From positions 2,225,501 through 2,289,500 of the forward strand of contig NZ_CP083952.1 of the NCBI RefSeq assembly GCF_006442545.2: 64,000 nucleotides of DNA, read 5' to 3'. The position numbers were made by a program, and so were the translations under genes. The stretch's first letter is position 1; the number at the start of each line of letters is the position of its first letter. The notes below the pieces were generated by a model that did not search any database, had not been told where the DNA came from, and was given only the letters and a program-made list of their open reading frames with translations. Shown piece after piece: positions 44,340-53,825 of the stretch. Source of the DNA: Mesorhizobium sp. B2-1-8 (lineage in GTDB: Bacteria > Pseudomonadota > Alphaproteobacteria > Rhizobiales > Rhizobiaceae).

Positions 44340-44340
<1 letters not shown>
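43354..44340 (-). CDS. DUF58 domain-containing protein
   Basis: 328 residues from the ATG at 44340. The DUF58 hallmark YVEGDSSRIDWRRSARDD is at about 62-80, followed by VWLWADPSPSML, a VWA-like MIDAS (DxSxS). The C-terminal tail is low complexity (repeats of GLTAGHA/GLTSGHA). It overlaps moxR by 1 nt (TGATG) and the DUF4159 gene by 4 nt. DUF58 proteins generally partner MoxR ATPases. Confidence 0.92.
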
Positions 44341-45344
<1,004 letters not shown>

Positions 45345-45403
45345 GCCGCATCGACCCTTTTGGTTGGAAATGCCATGGTTTGGAAATGCTGGCCCGCACC
45401 ATA

Positions 45404-45442
45404 CCATAGGCGCCGCGATTCGGCCTCGCGGAGCGCCTATGG
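45404..45442. repeat. Large palindrome in the divergent moxR/DUF1285 promoter region
   Basis: CCATAGGCGC and GCGCCTATGG form a perfect 10-bp outer stem with an inner GCGA/TCGC pair across the loop. It lies between two divergent starts (45344 and 45502), so it is better placed to be a regulatory site or repeat than a terminator. Confidence 0.5.
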
Positions 45443-45501
45443 TTGAACTTAAATCACAGACTTAGGCTGACAAGCAGAACAACAGTGACTATTTCGTGAC
45501 G

Positions 45502-46131
45502 ATGACGGAACACCACGAACATCGCCGGCAAAGCCTTACGCAGGCCACCGAGGCTCGAGGCCTCGAGGCGCTGATCTCGCGCGCGGCCCGTGCCGGCAAG
45601 GGCGCGGCGCCGGTCGAGCGCTGGAATCCCGACTTTTGCGGCGATCTCGACATGGAGATCAGGGCCGACGGCACCTGGTTCTACCTCGGCACGCCGATCG
45701 GCCGCATGCCGCTGGTGCAACTTTTCTCGTCCGTGCTGCGCAAGGACGCTGACGGCAGAACCTATCTGGTGACGCCGGTGGAAAAGGTCGGCATCCGCGT
45801 TGCCGATGCGCCGTTCATCGCCGTCGAAATGGATGTTTCGGGCGAAGGCGAGGATCAGGTCATCACCTTCCGCACCAATGTCGGCGACGTGGTCGAGGTC
45901 GGACCGGAACGGCCGCTACGCTTCGTCGACGAGAACGAGACCGGCGGTTTGAAACCCTATCTGCTGGTGCGCGGCAGGCTGGAGGCGCTGGTGGCGCGGC
46001 CGGTCATGTACGAACTGGTCGGGCACGGCGAGGAGATCGAGATCGACGGCAGGACGATGTTTTCGGTGCGTTCGAAGAATGCCGTGTTTCCGATCATGCC
46101 GGCGGATCAGTTGAAGCGATTGAGCGCGTGA
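45502..46131 (+). CDS. DUF1285 domain-containing protein
   Basis: 209 residues from the ATG at 45502; an in-frame GTG at 45496 is possible. The family pattern is visible in ERWNPDFCGDLDMEIRADGT and GTPIGRMPLVQLFSSVLRKD. The fold is a beta-rich cytoplasmic protein of unknown function. It is first in the DUF1285-NUDIX-cca unit, with its stop overlapping the NUDIX start (TGATG). Confidence 0.9.
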   Translation: MTEHHEHRRQSLTQATEARGLEALISRAARAGKGAAPVERWNPDFCGDLDMEIRADGTWFYLGTPIGRMPLVQLFSSVLRKDADGRTYLVTPVEKVGIRVADAPFIAVEMDVSGEGEDQVITFRTNVGDVVEVGPERPLRFVDENETGGLKPYLLVRGRLEALVARPVMYELVGHGEEIEIDGRTMFSVRSKNAVFPIMPADQLKRLSA

Positions 46132-46763
46132 TGGACCAGATATCGCCGGCGCCGTTCTCATCGGCGGATTTTCGCGCGCGTTTCGCCGCGCAGCCGGACG
46201 CGCATGCCGGCGACGACTATGGCGATCACCGCTTCAATCCCGGCCATCCGCGCCTCAATCCGGGCAAGCCGCTGCGCAATGCGGCGGTGCTGATACCGGT
46301 GGTCGACCATGACGGCGAGGCGACGGTTCTGCTGACCAAACGTGCCGAAAAGCTGCGCAACCATTCCGGCCAAGTGGCTTTCCCGGGCGGCACGATCGAT
46401 GCGACCGATGCGAGCCCGGAGGCGGCGGCGCTGCGCGAGACCTTCGAGGAAATCGGCCTTAGCCCCGACCGCATCGAGATCATCGGCCGCATGCCCGATT
46501 ACGTCGCTGGCAGCGGCTACCGCATCGCGCCGGTGCTGGGCATCGTGCGGCCACATTTCCAGCTGACCCTGAACGTCGACGAGGTCGATGCCGCCTTCGA
46601 AGTGCCGCTGCGCTTCCTGATGGACTCCGCCAATCACAAGCGCGACAGCCGCATGTGGAACGATCTCGAATGGTTCTTCTACGACATGCCCTATGGCGAC
46701 CGGCGCATCTGGGGCGTCACCGCCGGTATCATCCGTACGCTCTATGAAAGGCTCTATGCGTGA
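46131..46763 (+). CDS. NUDIX hydrolase, CoA pyrophosphatase (NudL-like)
   Basis: 210 residues from the ATG at 46131. The Nudix motif with the NudL-type spacing is in AFPGGTIDATDAS followed by ALRETFEEIGL, in which the Glu residues bind the metals. The VLLTKRAEKLRNHSGQVAFP stretch upstream is also NudL-typical. It cleaves coenzyme A or related nucleotides to phosphopantetheine and 3',5'-ADP. The stop overlaps the cca start by 4 nt (GTGA). Confidence 0.92.
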   Translation: MDQISPAPFSSADFRARFAAQPDAHAGDDYGDHRFNPGHPRLNPGKPLRNAAVLIPVVDHDGEATVLLTKRAEKLRNHSGQVAFPGGTIDATDASPEAAALRETFEEIGLSPDRIEIIGRMPDYVAGSGYRIAPVLGIVRPHFQLTLNVDEVDAAFEVPLRFLMDSANHKRDSRMWNDLEWFFYDMPYGDRRIWGVTAGIIRTLYERLYA

Positions 46764-48022
46764 GTGTTTCGATCGCGGGGAGGGCTGCCTGGCTCTCCGA
46801 CAAGCATTTGCAGCGACTGCTTGCCGTGCTCACCGAAGGCGGTGAAGAGGCGCGTATCGCCGGCGGCGCGGTGCGCAATGTGCTGATGGGCCAGCCTGTC
46901 ACCGACATCGACATCGCCACGTCTTGCCTGCCGCAGGAAACCATTCGCCGCGTCGTGGCCGAAGGCTTCAAGGCGGTGCCGACCGGCATCGAGCACGGCA
47001 CGATCACGGTGGTCGCCGGCGGCAAACCCTACGAAATCACCACCTTGCGCGCCGATGTCGAGACCGATGGCCGCCGTGCCAGGGTGTCGTTCGGGCGCGA
47101 CTGGAAGCTCGACGCCGAGCGGCGCGATTTCACAATCAACGCGCTCTACGCGGAGGCCGACGGACGGGTTGTCGACCTTGTCGGCGGCATCGCCGACATC
47201 AAGGCGCGCCGGCTGCGCTTCATCGGTGACCCGGAGGCGCGCATCCGTGAGGATTATCTGCGCATCCTGCGCTTCTTCCGTTTCTTTGCCTGGTATGGCG
47301 ACGGCCGGCCGGATGCCGAGGGACTGAAGGCCTGCGCCCGGCTGAAGGAGGGTCTCGGCCAACTCTCGGCGGAACGCATCTGGTCCGAGCTGAAGAAGCT
47401 TTTGTCGGCGACCGATCCCTCGCGGGCGCTGCTCTGGATGCGGCAGGCCGGTGTCCTGACCGCCGCGCTGCCGGAAAGCGAGAAATGGGGCATTGATGCG
47501 ATCCACGGGCTGACCAAGGCCGAGAAAGACCTGGGCTGGGCGGTGGATCCGATGCTGCGGCTGGAGGCGATCGTGCCGCCGGATGCAGCGCGCATGAAGA
47601 CGCTGGCCGAGAGGCTCAGGTTCTCGACCACCGAAGCCGACCGCTTGCTCCACTGGGCGCTCACCACCGCAGTGGAGCCGAAGACGACCGAGGGCGAACT
47701 GGCGAAAAAACTCTATCGCGGCCACCGGCAAGGGTTTGTCGACCGCCTGCGGCTTTCGCTTGCCGCGGCGCGGGTGCGCGCTGTCGAGGATAACGATGCA
47801 TTGCTTCAAGCGGGCGGCTTTTCGCGCCTGCTTGCCTTTGCGCTCAAATGGGAAAAACCGGTGTTTCCGCTGAAAGGGGCCGATCTGACGGCGCTCGGTG
47901 CAACGCCGGGGCCGAAGCTGGGCGAAATCCTCAAGAATCTGGAAGCGGAATGGGTCGATGCGGGTTTTGCGCCCGATCGCGACACGCTGATGAAGCGCGC
48001 CGCGGAGGCACTTGAAACGTAG
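46760..48022 (+). CDS. cca: CCA-adding tRNA nucleotidyltransferase
   Basis: 420 residues from the GTG at 46760. The polymerase-beta-like motif GGAVRNVLMG with DIDIAT carries the metal-binding Asp pair, and RRDFTINAL and the IREDYLRILRFFRFFAW stretch are diagnostic of class II CCA enzymes. It adds or repairs CCA at the tRNA 3' end. It is third and last gene of its unit, translationally coupled to the NUDIX gene. Confidence 0.95.
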   Translation: MSVSIAGRAAWLSDKHLQRLLAVLTEGGEEARIAGGAVRNVLMGQPVTDIDIATSCLPQETIRRVVAEGFKAVPTGIEHGTITVVAGGKPYEITTLRADVETDGRRARVSFGRDWKLDAERRDFTINALYAEADGRVVDLVGGIADIKARRLRFIGDPEARIREDYLRILRFFRFFAWYGDGRPDAEGLKACARLKEGLGQLSAERIWSELKKLLSATDPSRALLWMRQAGVLTAALPESEKWGIDAIHGLTKAEKDLGWAVDPMLRLEAIVPPDAARMKTLAERLRFSTTEADRLLHWALTTAVEPKTTEGELAKKLYRGHRQGFVDRLRLSLAAARVRAVEDNDALLQAGGFSRLLAFALKWEKPVFPLKGADLTALGATPGPKLGEILKNLEAEWVDAGFAPDRDTLMKRAAEALET

Positions 48023-48070
48023 GCCAGAACCGCGGGGTGGATGCCGGTGTTACCCTGCGATTCCGTGCCG

Positions 48071-49057
48071 CTACTTGATCGACAGCGGAGCTAGGGCACG
48101 CGAAAGGCTTGCCTCGCCCTTGCCATAGACGGAGGCGCTATAGTTGGCCAGCGTGTCGGTACGGGCCGTATTCAGCAACTGGTTGGTGATCTGGGTCGGC
48201 GTTGCCTTGGTGAACTTGCTGCCCACGATCGCGGCATAGCCGGCAACGATCGGCGCGGCGAAAGAGGTGCCGTAAAGGCCGGTCTTGTCCCCGGTGACAC
48301 CCACGACCAGGAAATGGCTCTGCACAGCCTGGTTGGAGCCGGCGATGTTGGAGTACCAGGCCATGCTGGCCTTGTTCGACGTCGTGCCGTTGCTGTTGAG
48401 CGCGCCGACGAAAATCGCGGATGCCTTTCCGACCAAAGCGAGGTCAAGATAGTCCTGCTGGCCGCTGGTGACGCCGCCCACGGCAACCGCGTCGTTGCCC
48501 GCGGCCTTCGAAACCACGGCCGTTCCCTTGGTGGCATAGGAGATGATGGAGGCCTCCTCGGCGCTCCATCCGATCTGGCTGGGGCTGTAACCCGCTTTGG
48601 CGTACATGCCATAGCTCAGATTGAGCACGTTCAGGCCCGGCGACAGCGCGACCAATGAGCTGGTGGAAAAGTCTTTCGACCTTATCGTTGCCAGGGGCGC
48701 AACCATGCTGGCTTCTTCGCGGGTCCATTCGCCGTGGCGCTGGGTCTGGGTGCCGATGCCGAAATTGCCGCTGAACTTCGATGTGCTGGAGAAGTCGTCG
48801 ACGATCGTGATGGTGACGCCTTGGCCCTTGTAGCCGGCACGCCATGCGGCTCCGACATCCGGGCTCATCCAGCCTTGCAAGGTCTGCGATGTCGCCGCCG
48901 GCAAGGTTGCGCTCAGGCATATGGACGCGTTCGCCCGACCGCCCATGCAGAGCGCGGATAGCGGATCCGGACCGCCAGCTTCTTGAGCCGCCGCCATGGA
49001 AGCCGGCAGAAGGGCGAGGGCCGTGGCGATACCGAACTTCCAACGCGCATTTGACAT
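48071..49057 (-). CDS. Exported subtilisin-like (S8) serine protease
   Basis: 328 residues from the ATG at 49057; a TTG at 49075 would add six. A signal peptide (1-24, ending MAAA) is followed by an S8 domain with the triad Asp87/88 (VTITIVDDFS), His108 (TQRHGEW) and Ser265 (GTSFAAP); Asn188 (AAGND) forms the oxyanion hole. There is no autotransporter barrel. The adjacent upstream gene codes for a small protein with an outer-membrane-like C-terminus, so the two may act together at the cell surface. Confidence 0.85.
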   Translation of the reverse strand: MSNARWKFGIATALALLPASMAAAQEAGGPDPLSALCMGGRANASICLSATLPAATSQTLQGWMSPDVGAAWRAGYKGQGVTITIVDDFSSTSKFSGNFGIGTQTQRHGEWTREEASMVAPLATIRSKDFSTSSLVALSPGLNVLNLSYGMYAKAGYSPSQIGWSAEEASIISYATKGTAVVSKAAGNDAVAVGGVTSGQQDYLDLALVGKASAIFVGALNSNGTTSNKASMAWYSNIAGSNQAVQSHFLVVGVTGDKTGLYGTSFAAPIVAGYAAIVGSKFTKATPTQITNQLLNTARTDTLANYSASVYGKGEASLSRALAPLSIK

Positions 49058-49143
49058 GATCTTACCCCGGTTCAACAGAAGCTAGGACGGACGACCGCAG
49101 ATCTCCGGCGGCCACGCCACATCTCGTGCCCGGCCCCTCGCGA

Positions 49144-49722
49144 TCAGAAAGTAACACGGTAATTCAGCCAGAGATGCTGGCTCTCCGGTTTAGCGTTAAC
49201 CAGATATTTCAAGGTTTCCTCGGGCGCCATCTCGCCAGCGGCGAGCCGGCAATTGACGCTGTAGGTGCCCAGATCGCCATAATCGGCCTGGCAGGGCTTT
49301 TCGGTGAGCCTGCCGCCGAAGGTCGTGGTGAACGACAGGGACAGTATGCTGTTCGCACTCGGATGCAGCTGTGTGAGGAAACCCAGCTTGAGGCTCGGCC
49401 CGATCCGATACTTCTCGGCCTGTTCCCCGGTGCCAAACCCCCAAAGGATACCGGTGTCCTGGGTGATCTGCGTCATCAGGTCCACATGCATGTCGACCCA
49501 GTTTGTCTGGTACCACTGGTTGAACGATACCCGGCTTCCGGTCTGTAACTCATACCCGCCGTCACCCAGGCCTCTCGCCTTGTCGCTGAGCGGCGAGCCC
49601 TGATGGATGTCGATGAGCGATGTCGTCAATTCCTGGGCAACCGCCGGTGGCGTGCCGAGGAACACCCACGGCAGGAGCGCCGTTGCGCACAAACTCGCAC
49701 GATTGCCGGACTTTTCGCGCAT
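49144..49722 (-). CDS. Putative outer-membrane beta-barrel protein
   Basis: 192 residues from the ATG at 49722 (GAGGTG 8 nt upstream). A signal peptide ends at PAVAQ. The mature part alternates hydrophobic and polar residues and ends in HLWLNYRVTF, a C-terminal Phe of the kind used by outer-membrane barrels. Cys residues in EKPCQADYG and VNCRL could pair. No family is recognised. It lies 86 bp upstream of the subtilase gene in the same direction. Confidence 0.65.
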   Translation of the reverse strand: MREKSGNRASLCATALLPWVFLGTPPAVAQELTTSLIDIHQGSPLSDKARGLGDGGYELQTGSRVSFNQWYQTNWVDMHVDLMTQITQDTGILWGFGTGEQAEKYRIGPSLKLGFLTQLHPSANSILSLSFTTTFGGRLTEKPCQADYGDLGTYSVNCRLAAGEMAPEETLKYLVNAKPESQHLWLNYRVTF

Positions 49723-49967
49723 CCGCGAAACACCTCGCCCCACCGATTCCGGACCAGTGCCTGACGGCGACGGGCTTCTCTGGCAGCCCCCTGTAGTCTG
49801 GATATCAGTCCGACGATCGCACGGGTTCAGTTACCGCACGGTTTATTTTAGCTGGAGCAAATCTAATTTTTGAGGCGCAGGCCACGCGTCGAAATAAATC
49901 GGCTCGACGCACTCTACCCGAGCGCCGCCGCGGTTCTTTGCCAAGACCGACACCCCCCCGCCGCGCC

Positions 49968-50153
49968 CTACGCCGCGTCGCGGGCCTTCTCAATTCGGGA
50001 GCGGATTGCCTCGATCATCGTCTCGCGGATGATCGTCTCGCCATGCGTCTCGCGCATATGCTCGACGGCACGGCGCATGACCTCCGCCTCCTCGTCGGCA
50101 CGGGTGTGCCAGTCGCAGCCGGGAACCAGCGATCCGCAGTGGAACTGCTTCAT
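49968..50153 (-). CDS. DUF1059 domain-containing small protein
   Basis: 61 residues. The family motif FHCGSLVPGCDWHTRADEE, with Cys and His positioned to bind a metal, is at the N-terminus, followed by a helical stretch rich in Glu and Arg. The start has a GAGG-type ribosome site upstream (GGAGGAAGAGGAG). Function unknown; such proteins are often stress-associated. It stands alone. Confidence 0.85.
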   Translation of the reverse strand: MKQFHCGSLVPGCDWHTRADEEAEVMRRAVEHMRETHGETIIRETMIEAIRSRIEKARDAA

Positions 50154-50312
50154 GGGATTTCTCCTCTTCCTCCATGGAGCCGGATCGACTGCCCTGCAGG
50201 GACAGGCCGGAGCTCCGCATCTTCTTGGCCCGCTGTGCGGCCTTGGGGCCGGACCATGGGCAGGGTGAAGACCATAACACAGATGGGGTGGTATTGGTTG
50301 CGGTCAACGGTG

Positions 50313-50338
50313 AAAAGGCGGAGCAGCGCTGCTCCGCC
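50313..50338 (-). terminator. Rho-independent terminator after the DUF1344 gene
   Basis: On the minus strand the 22-bp perfect palindrome GGCGGAGCAGC-GCTGCTCCGCC is followed by TTTT. It ends the DUF1344 transcript. Confidence 0.85.
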
Positions 50339-50366
50339 CTCTTACGCTAATCCAGCGGGCAGGCCA

Positions 50367-50627
50367 TCACTTCACGATCTTGACTACCTCGGCAACCTTG
50401 TTCTTGCCGCTCATGTCCCACGAAATTCTGACCTTCTCGCCGACCTTCAGGCCAGGATCCTTGAAAGTCCCGGGAAGCGTAAAAGACGATCCATTGTCGA
50501 GAACCAGGCTCTTGGACGCCGTATCGAAGGTCTTGACCGTTCCGGTGGTGTGCCTGACGGCGGCGAACGCCACCGAACCGGAAGCAAGAAGGGCGGCCGC
50601 GGCAGCGGAAACGATGATCTTTCTCAT
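50367..50627 (-). CDS. DUF1344-family exported protein
   Basis: 86 residues from the ATG at 50627, with AGGAG about 10 nt upstream. A signal peptide (1-22, ending VAFA) is followed by the small beta-barrel-like domain of the family with GTVKTFDTASKSLVLDNG and GEKVRISWD. It is periplasmic, of unknown function. The 303 bp upstream (50628-50930) holds its promoter and nothing else that I can identify. Confidence 0.85.
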   Translation of the reverse strand: MRKIIVSAAAAALLASGSVAFAAVRHTTGTVKTFDTASKSLVLDNGSSFTLPGTFKDPGLKVGEKVRISWDMSGKNKVAEVVKIVK

Positions 50628-50930
50628 GCTGATGCACTCCTGGAAGAGCGGGCATCCTTTGTGACGAGGATGGTCCCGCGTCGTCTTTGGGTCGTCCGGT
50701 CGCGTCGAGTCGCGGCTAACCTTGTTCCGACGCAATTCCGAAGGGAAAGCGGTTGCATTTCCTGGAATTGCCCTCAGGCAAACCACCGGCGCTTCCCGAC
50801 CCAAATGCGACAAATAACCCAGTTTTTTCAAATGGATATTAGACGAAAAAGATATTCCTGGCGTCACATTCCGCGCCCAGATTCGACAAATGGGACATCA
50901 ATGCGGCTTCACATCGCGCTCACCATCTTG
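50628..50930. other. Intergenic region between the DUF1344 gene and hemF
   Basis: 303 bp without a supportable gene. It must contain the promoter of the DUF1344 gene on the minus strand. No complete promoter pair was identified. Confidence 0.5.
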
Positions 50931-51842
50931 TTACGGCCAGCGCACCTCCGGCGGCAGGCTGGACAGGATCGAGGCGACATTGCCGCCGGTCTTCAGCCCG
51001 AAGATGGTGCCACGATCGTGAAGAAGGTTGAATTCGACATAGCGGCCGCGGCGGATGAGCTGTTCGTCGCGGTCGCCATCGGTCCAGTTCTCGTTGAAGT
51101 TGGCGCGCACCAGGTGGCCGTAGACGACGAGGAACGAACGCCCGACATCCTGGACGAAGTTGAAATCGGCGTTCCAGCCGCCCTTCTCGTCGCCCGAATG
51201 CAGGTAGTCGAAGAAGATGCCGCCGGTACCGCGCGGCTCGTTGCGATGCGGCAGGAAGAAGTACTCGTCGCACCAGGCCTTGAATTTCGGATAATCGGCG
51301 ACGCCGGCGTTCTTCTCGCAAGCGAACTGCATGGCACGGTGGAAGGCTATCGTATCGGGATCGTCCTGCGTGCGGCGGCGGTCGAGCACCGGCGTCAGGT
51401 CGGCGCCGCCGCCGAACCATTGCCTTGAAGTGACGACCATGCGCGTGTTCATGTGCACGGCCGGAACGTTGGGATTCCACGGGTGCGCGATCAGCGAAAT
51501 GCCCGATGCCCAGAAGCGCGGGTCTTCCTCGGCGCCAGGCATCTGCTTCCTGAATTCGGGCGAGAACTCGCCATGAACGGTCGATGTGTGGACGCCGACC
51601 TTCTCGAAGACGCGGCCATGCATCATCGACATGGTGCCGCCGCCCTTGCCGTGGTCACGTTCCCAGGGCGTCTGTTCGAAGCGGCCGGGCGACCAGGAGG
51701 CCAGCGGCCCGCCGAGGTCCTGCTCGATCTGCTCGAAAGCGCCACAGATGCGCTCGCGCAGCGCCTCGAACCAAAGCCGGGCCTTCATCTTCTTCTCTTC
51801 GATGTCGGCGGGTAGCCCCGCCGGTATTTCAGGTCGTTCCAA
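50931..51842 (-). CDS. hemF: Oxygen-dependent coproporphyrinogen III oxidase
   Basis: 303 residues, starting at the TTG at 51842 because GGAGA lies 7 nt upstream and the resulting start MERPEIPAG is the usual N-terminus; a longer frame starts at 51878. Family motifs are readable: [30 protein letters not shown] and [10 protein letters not shown]. It oxidatively decarboxylates coproporphyrinogen III to protoporphyrinogen IX in the cytoplasm. It is a single-gene unit. Confidence 0.95.
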   Translation of the reverse strand: MERPEIPAGLPADIEEKKMKARLWFEALRERICGAFEQIEQDLGGPLASWSPGRFEQTPWERDHGKGGGTMSMMHGRVFEKVGVHTSTVHGEFSPEFRKQMPGAEEDPRFWASGISLIAHPWNPNVPAVHMNTRMVVTSRQWFGGGADLTPVLDRRRTQDDPDTIAFHRAMQFACEKNAGVADYPKFKAWCDEYFFLPHRNEPRGTGGIFFDYLHSGDEKGGWNADFNFVQDVGRSFLVVYGHLVRANFNENWTDGDRDEQLIRRGRYVEFNLLHDRGTIFGLKTGGNVASILSSLPPEVRWP

Positions 51843-51944
51843 GTGCCGTCTCCGGTTTGCGGGGCGGTGAGTCGACAAAAGACTCGTCTTTTCCGGGCGC
51901 GATCCCTAATCTCTTGAGGGACAGGGTCAAGTCACTTTGGTTTT

Positions 51945-51985
51945 GCGCATGATCCTTTCCGAAACTCGATTTCGGGGTCATGCGC
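51945..51985. repeat. REP-like palindrome (GCGCATGATC family)
   Basis: GCGCATGATC and GGTCATGCGC pair (one mismatch) with an inner CCGAAA/TTTCGG pair. It lies between divergent hemF and the short protein gene. The motif with this arm sequence is very common in rhizobial intergenic regions. Confidence 0.7.
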
Positions 51986-52005
51986 CAGGTGCAAGGAGTT
52001 GTTTC

Positions 52006-52263
52006 GTGCGCACCCCGGCAAGACCGCCGCTGGATGGCCTGAAGAAAAGGCTCGACCAAAGCCGGGCCGAACGCGCGCGCATGCCGCGCGACGGTTTCCT
52101 GCGCGAGACCTTCGTCCTGCCGCGCTCGGATGCCCGCCTCAAGGCCAAGGAATGGTTCGAGCGCTTCCCCAAGCAGGCCTACTGGACCGAGATCGAAAGC
52201 TGGTTCGAGCGCCCGGGCGATCTGATCGAGTTCACGATCAGGCGGCTGCCGGCGGCGGATTGA
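52006..52263 (+). CDS. Small basic protein of unknown function
   Basis: 85 residues from the GTG at 52006 (AGGAG 7 nt upstream). The frame extends further upstream, through the repeat, but without a ribosome site. It is rich in Arg and Lys, with a Trp-containing motif KEWFERFPKQAYWTEIESWFERP. No family is recognised. It stands alone between hemF and soxR-linked genes. Confidence 0.6.
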   Translation: MRTPARPPLDGLKKRLDQSRAERARMPRDGFLRETFVLPRSDARLKAKEWFERFPKQAYWTEIESWFERPGDLIEFTIRRLPAAD

Positions 52264-52269
52264 GGAATA

Positions 52270-52470
52270 TTACAACAAAAATAGATCGCGCAATTTTGGA
52301 GAATCTAGAATTAGGTTCTCGCCAAGTAGGTTGCTGAATTTTTCCAGGCCCATTTTTCGCGCCTCGTCAAAACTCACGGACGTATAGAGGGTTGGCATGC
52401 CGCCAGAATCGATCCGGTAGATCGTGATGAGCTGTGTCTCTTCTTCAGCCTGGATTAGGTGTCCTAACAC
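52270..52470 (-). CDS. Small AT-rich gene of unknown function next to soxR
   Basis: 66 residues from the GTG at 52470, because GGGAGGA lies 6 nt upstream; ATG starts at 52476 and 52503 are also possible. The frame contains many rare codons for this genome (CTA, TTA, ATT) and is poorer in GC than its neighbours, suggesting recent acquisition. It is acidic, opening LGHLIQAEEETQL. It follows soxR at a short distance on the same strand and might be cotranscribed. Confidence 0.5.
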   Translation of the reverse strand: MLGHLIQAEEETQLITIYRIDSGGMPTLYTSVSFDEARKMGLEKFSNLLGENLILDSPKLRDLFLL

Positions 52471-52511
52471 AGACATTCCTCCCTTATCGCGCGATAATCG
52501 CATTGTTCTAT

Positions 52512-52955
52512 TCAGGGTGCAATTAACCGCCGCGCGCCCGTTCCCTCCCTCGCCAGCCGATCCCCCTTGTTGCGAAGCGGGCATTTGTCGATCGACATGC
52601 AGCCGCAGCCGATGCAGTCGGTCAGGCCGTCGCGCAGCTTCTTTAGCTGGCTGATCTTCTGGTCGAGGTCATCGCGCCAAGCCGTTGAAAGCAGATTCCA
52701 ATCCTCGCGGGTCGGCGTGCGGCCTTCAGGTAATGATTCAAGCGTGGCACCGATTTCCGCGAGCGAGATGCCGACCTCCTGGGCAATCCGGATTATGGCC
52801 ACCCGGCGCAGCACGTCGCGGCCGTAGCGGCGCTGGTTGCCGGAGGTGCGGTGGCTGCGGATCAGCCCGCGGGCTTCATAGAAGTGCAGCGCCGACACCG
52901 CCACGCCGCTGCGCGCGGCCACCTGGCCGACCGTCAATTCCAACGCTGGTGCCAT
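52512..52955 (-). CDS. soxR: Redox-sensitive transcriptional regulator SoxR
   Basis: 147 residues. A MerR-type N-terminal helix-turn-helix ([19 protein letters not shown]), a dimerisation helix and the [2Fe-2S] cluster Cys at 114, 117, 119 and 125 ([12 protein letters not shown]) are all present. It senses redox-cycling compounds and activates its targets by altering DNA at a 19-bp-spaced promoter. A clear SoxR box lies 20 bp upstream of its start. Confidence 0.95.
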   Translation of the reverse strand: MAPALELTVGQVAARSGVAVSALHFYEARGLIRSHRTSGNQRRYGRDVLRRVAIIRIAQEVGISLAEIGATLESLPEGRTPTREDWNLLSTAWRDDLDQKISQLKKLRDGLTDCIGCGCMSIDKCPLRNKGDRLAREGTGARRLIAP

Positions 52956-52970
52956 CTCGTAATTTTCCGC

Positions 52971-53001
52971 TTGACCTCAAGTTAAGTTGAGCTTGTAGCC
53001 A
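52971..53001 (+). promoter_or_regulatory. SoxR box within a plus-strand promoter
   Basis: CCTCAAGTTAAGTTGAGC (52975-52992) matches the canonical CCTCAAGTTAACTTGAGG at 16 of 18 positions. It sits between TTGACC (52971-52976) and TAGCCA (52996-53001) with 19-bp spacing, the spacing of MerR-family promoters. It faces away from soxR, toward the antisense of trmL. It can also act on soxR itself. Confidence 0.8.
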
Positions 53002-53084
53002 AGAAAGCCTGGATGTGCAAACGAAGGAGAAGGCGGATGTGCGCCTGGGCAAAAATCACCGCGGACTGCGCTGCCGGCGATCCG

Positions 53085-53543
53085 CTAGCCGAGCTGCCGG
53101 ATGGCTTCGCCCGCCACCATGGCCACGGAAAGGGCGACGTTGAGGCTGCGCGCAGTGGGCCGCATCGGGATGGTCAGCCGAACATCCGCCGCCTGATGGA
53201 CTGGATCCGGCACGCCCGCGGATTCGCGCCCGAACAGGAGGATGTCGCGGTCGGTGAAGCTGAAGTCGGTGTAGGGGGTCGCAGCCTTGGTCGACAGCAG
53301 CACCAGCCGATCCGCGCGGACCTTGCGCCACTCCTCGAAGGCATGCCAGTCGACATGCCGGGTCAAGGCCGCCATTTCGAGGTAGTCCATGCCGGCGCGC
53401 TTGAGCGCTTTGTCGGAGAGCGGAAAGCCGGCCGGCTCGATGATGTCGACGCCAAGCCCGAGACACGCGGCGAAGCGCAGGATTGTCCCGGTATTGCCGG
53501 CAATGTCAGGCTGGTAGAGCGCGATGCGGAGACCACGGTTCAC
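53085..53543 (-). CDS. trmL: tRNA (cytidine(34)-2'-O)-methyltransferase TrmL
   Basis: 152 residues from the GTG at 53543, with AAGGA 7 nt upstream. SPOUT-family knot motifs are readable: LYQPDIAGNTGTILRFAA, LLFGRESAGVPD and IPMRPTARSLNVALSVAMV. It methylates the wobble ribose of tRNA-Leu. The soxR operator promoter points against its 3' end. Confidence 0.94.
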   Translation of the reverse strand: MNRGLRIALYQPDIAGNTGTILRFAACLGLGVDIIEPAGFPLSDKALKRAGMDYLEMAALTRHVDWHAFEEWRKVRADRLVLLSTKAATPYTDFSFTDRDILLFGRESAGVPDPVHQAADVRLTIPMRPTARSLNVALSVAMVAGEAIRQLG

Positions 53544-53682
53544 TTTCGCGTCCTTCTAATAAGTGGCAGATCGGCCACAGCTGCTTCGCGGTTTTGGAAA
53601 TTCCTGACCTGCGGGTGGCCATTTTCTGCGAAGTCGAGTATACGACCAACATTGTCAACCCGAACCGATGGAGGGGTAATTC

Positions 53683-53760
53683 ATGATGGCCATGCACATC
53701 CAGCGCCCCACTCGTGGGCTTACTTGCGCCCTGGCGGTTTCGGTACGACGTTTCTCCTGA
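53683..53760 (+). CDS. Possible 25-aa small ORF
   Basis: ATG with GGAGGGG 6-7 nt upstream, 25 codons, ending TGA, 65 bp before the start of the next gene. The strong ribosome site is the only evidence; the peptide (MMAMHIQRPTRGLT...) has no recognised similarity. It could be a leader peptide for the following gene. Confidence 0.3.
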   Translation: MMAMHIQRPTRGLTCALAVSVRRFS

Positions 53761-53825
53761 TCTTTTAGACACTTCCGCACCGATTTCCGCCGAAGCCATA
53801 CCCTGGTCTTCGAAGGAATCCTGCG

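Noticed and set aside
50717..50740. GGAAC element as a general-stress (EcfG) promoter for the DUF1344 gene
   Set aside because: No CGTT-type -10 at the required spacing.
53013..53768. Plus-strand frame opposite trmL as the SoxR target gene
   Set aside because: It has no recognisable domain and is fully antisense to a motif-complete trmL; the promoter is reported instead.
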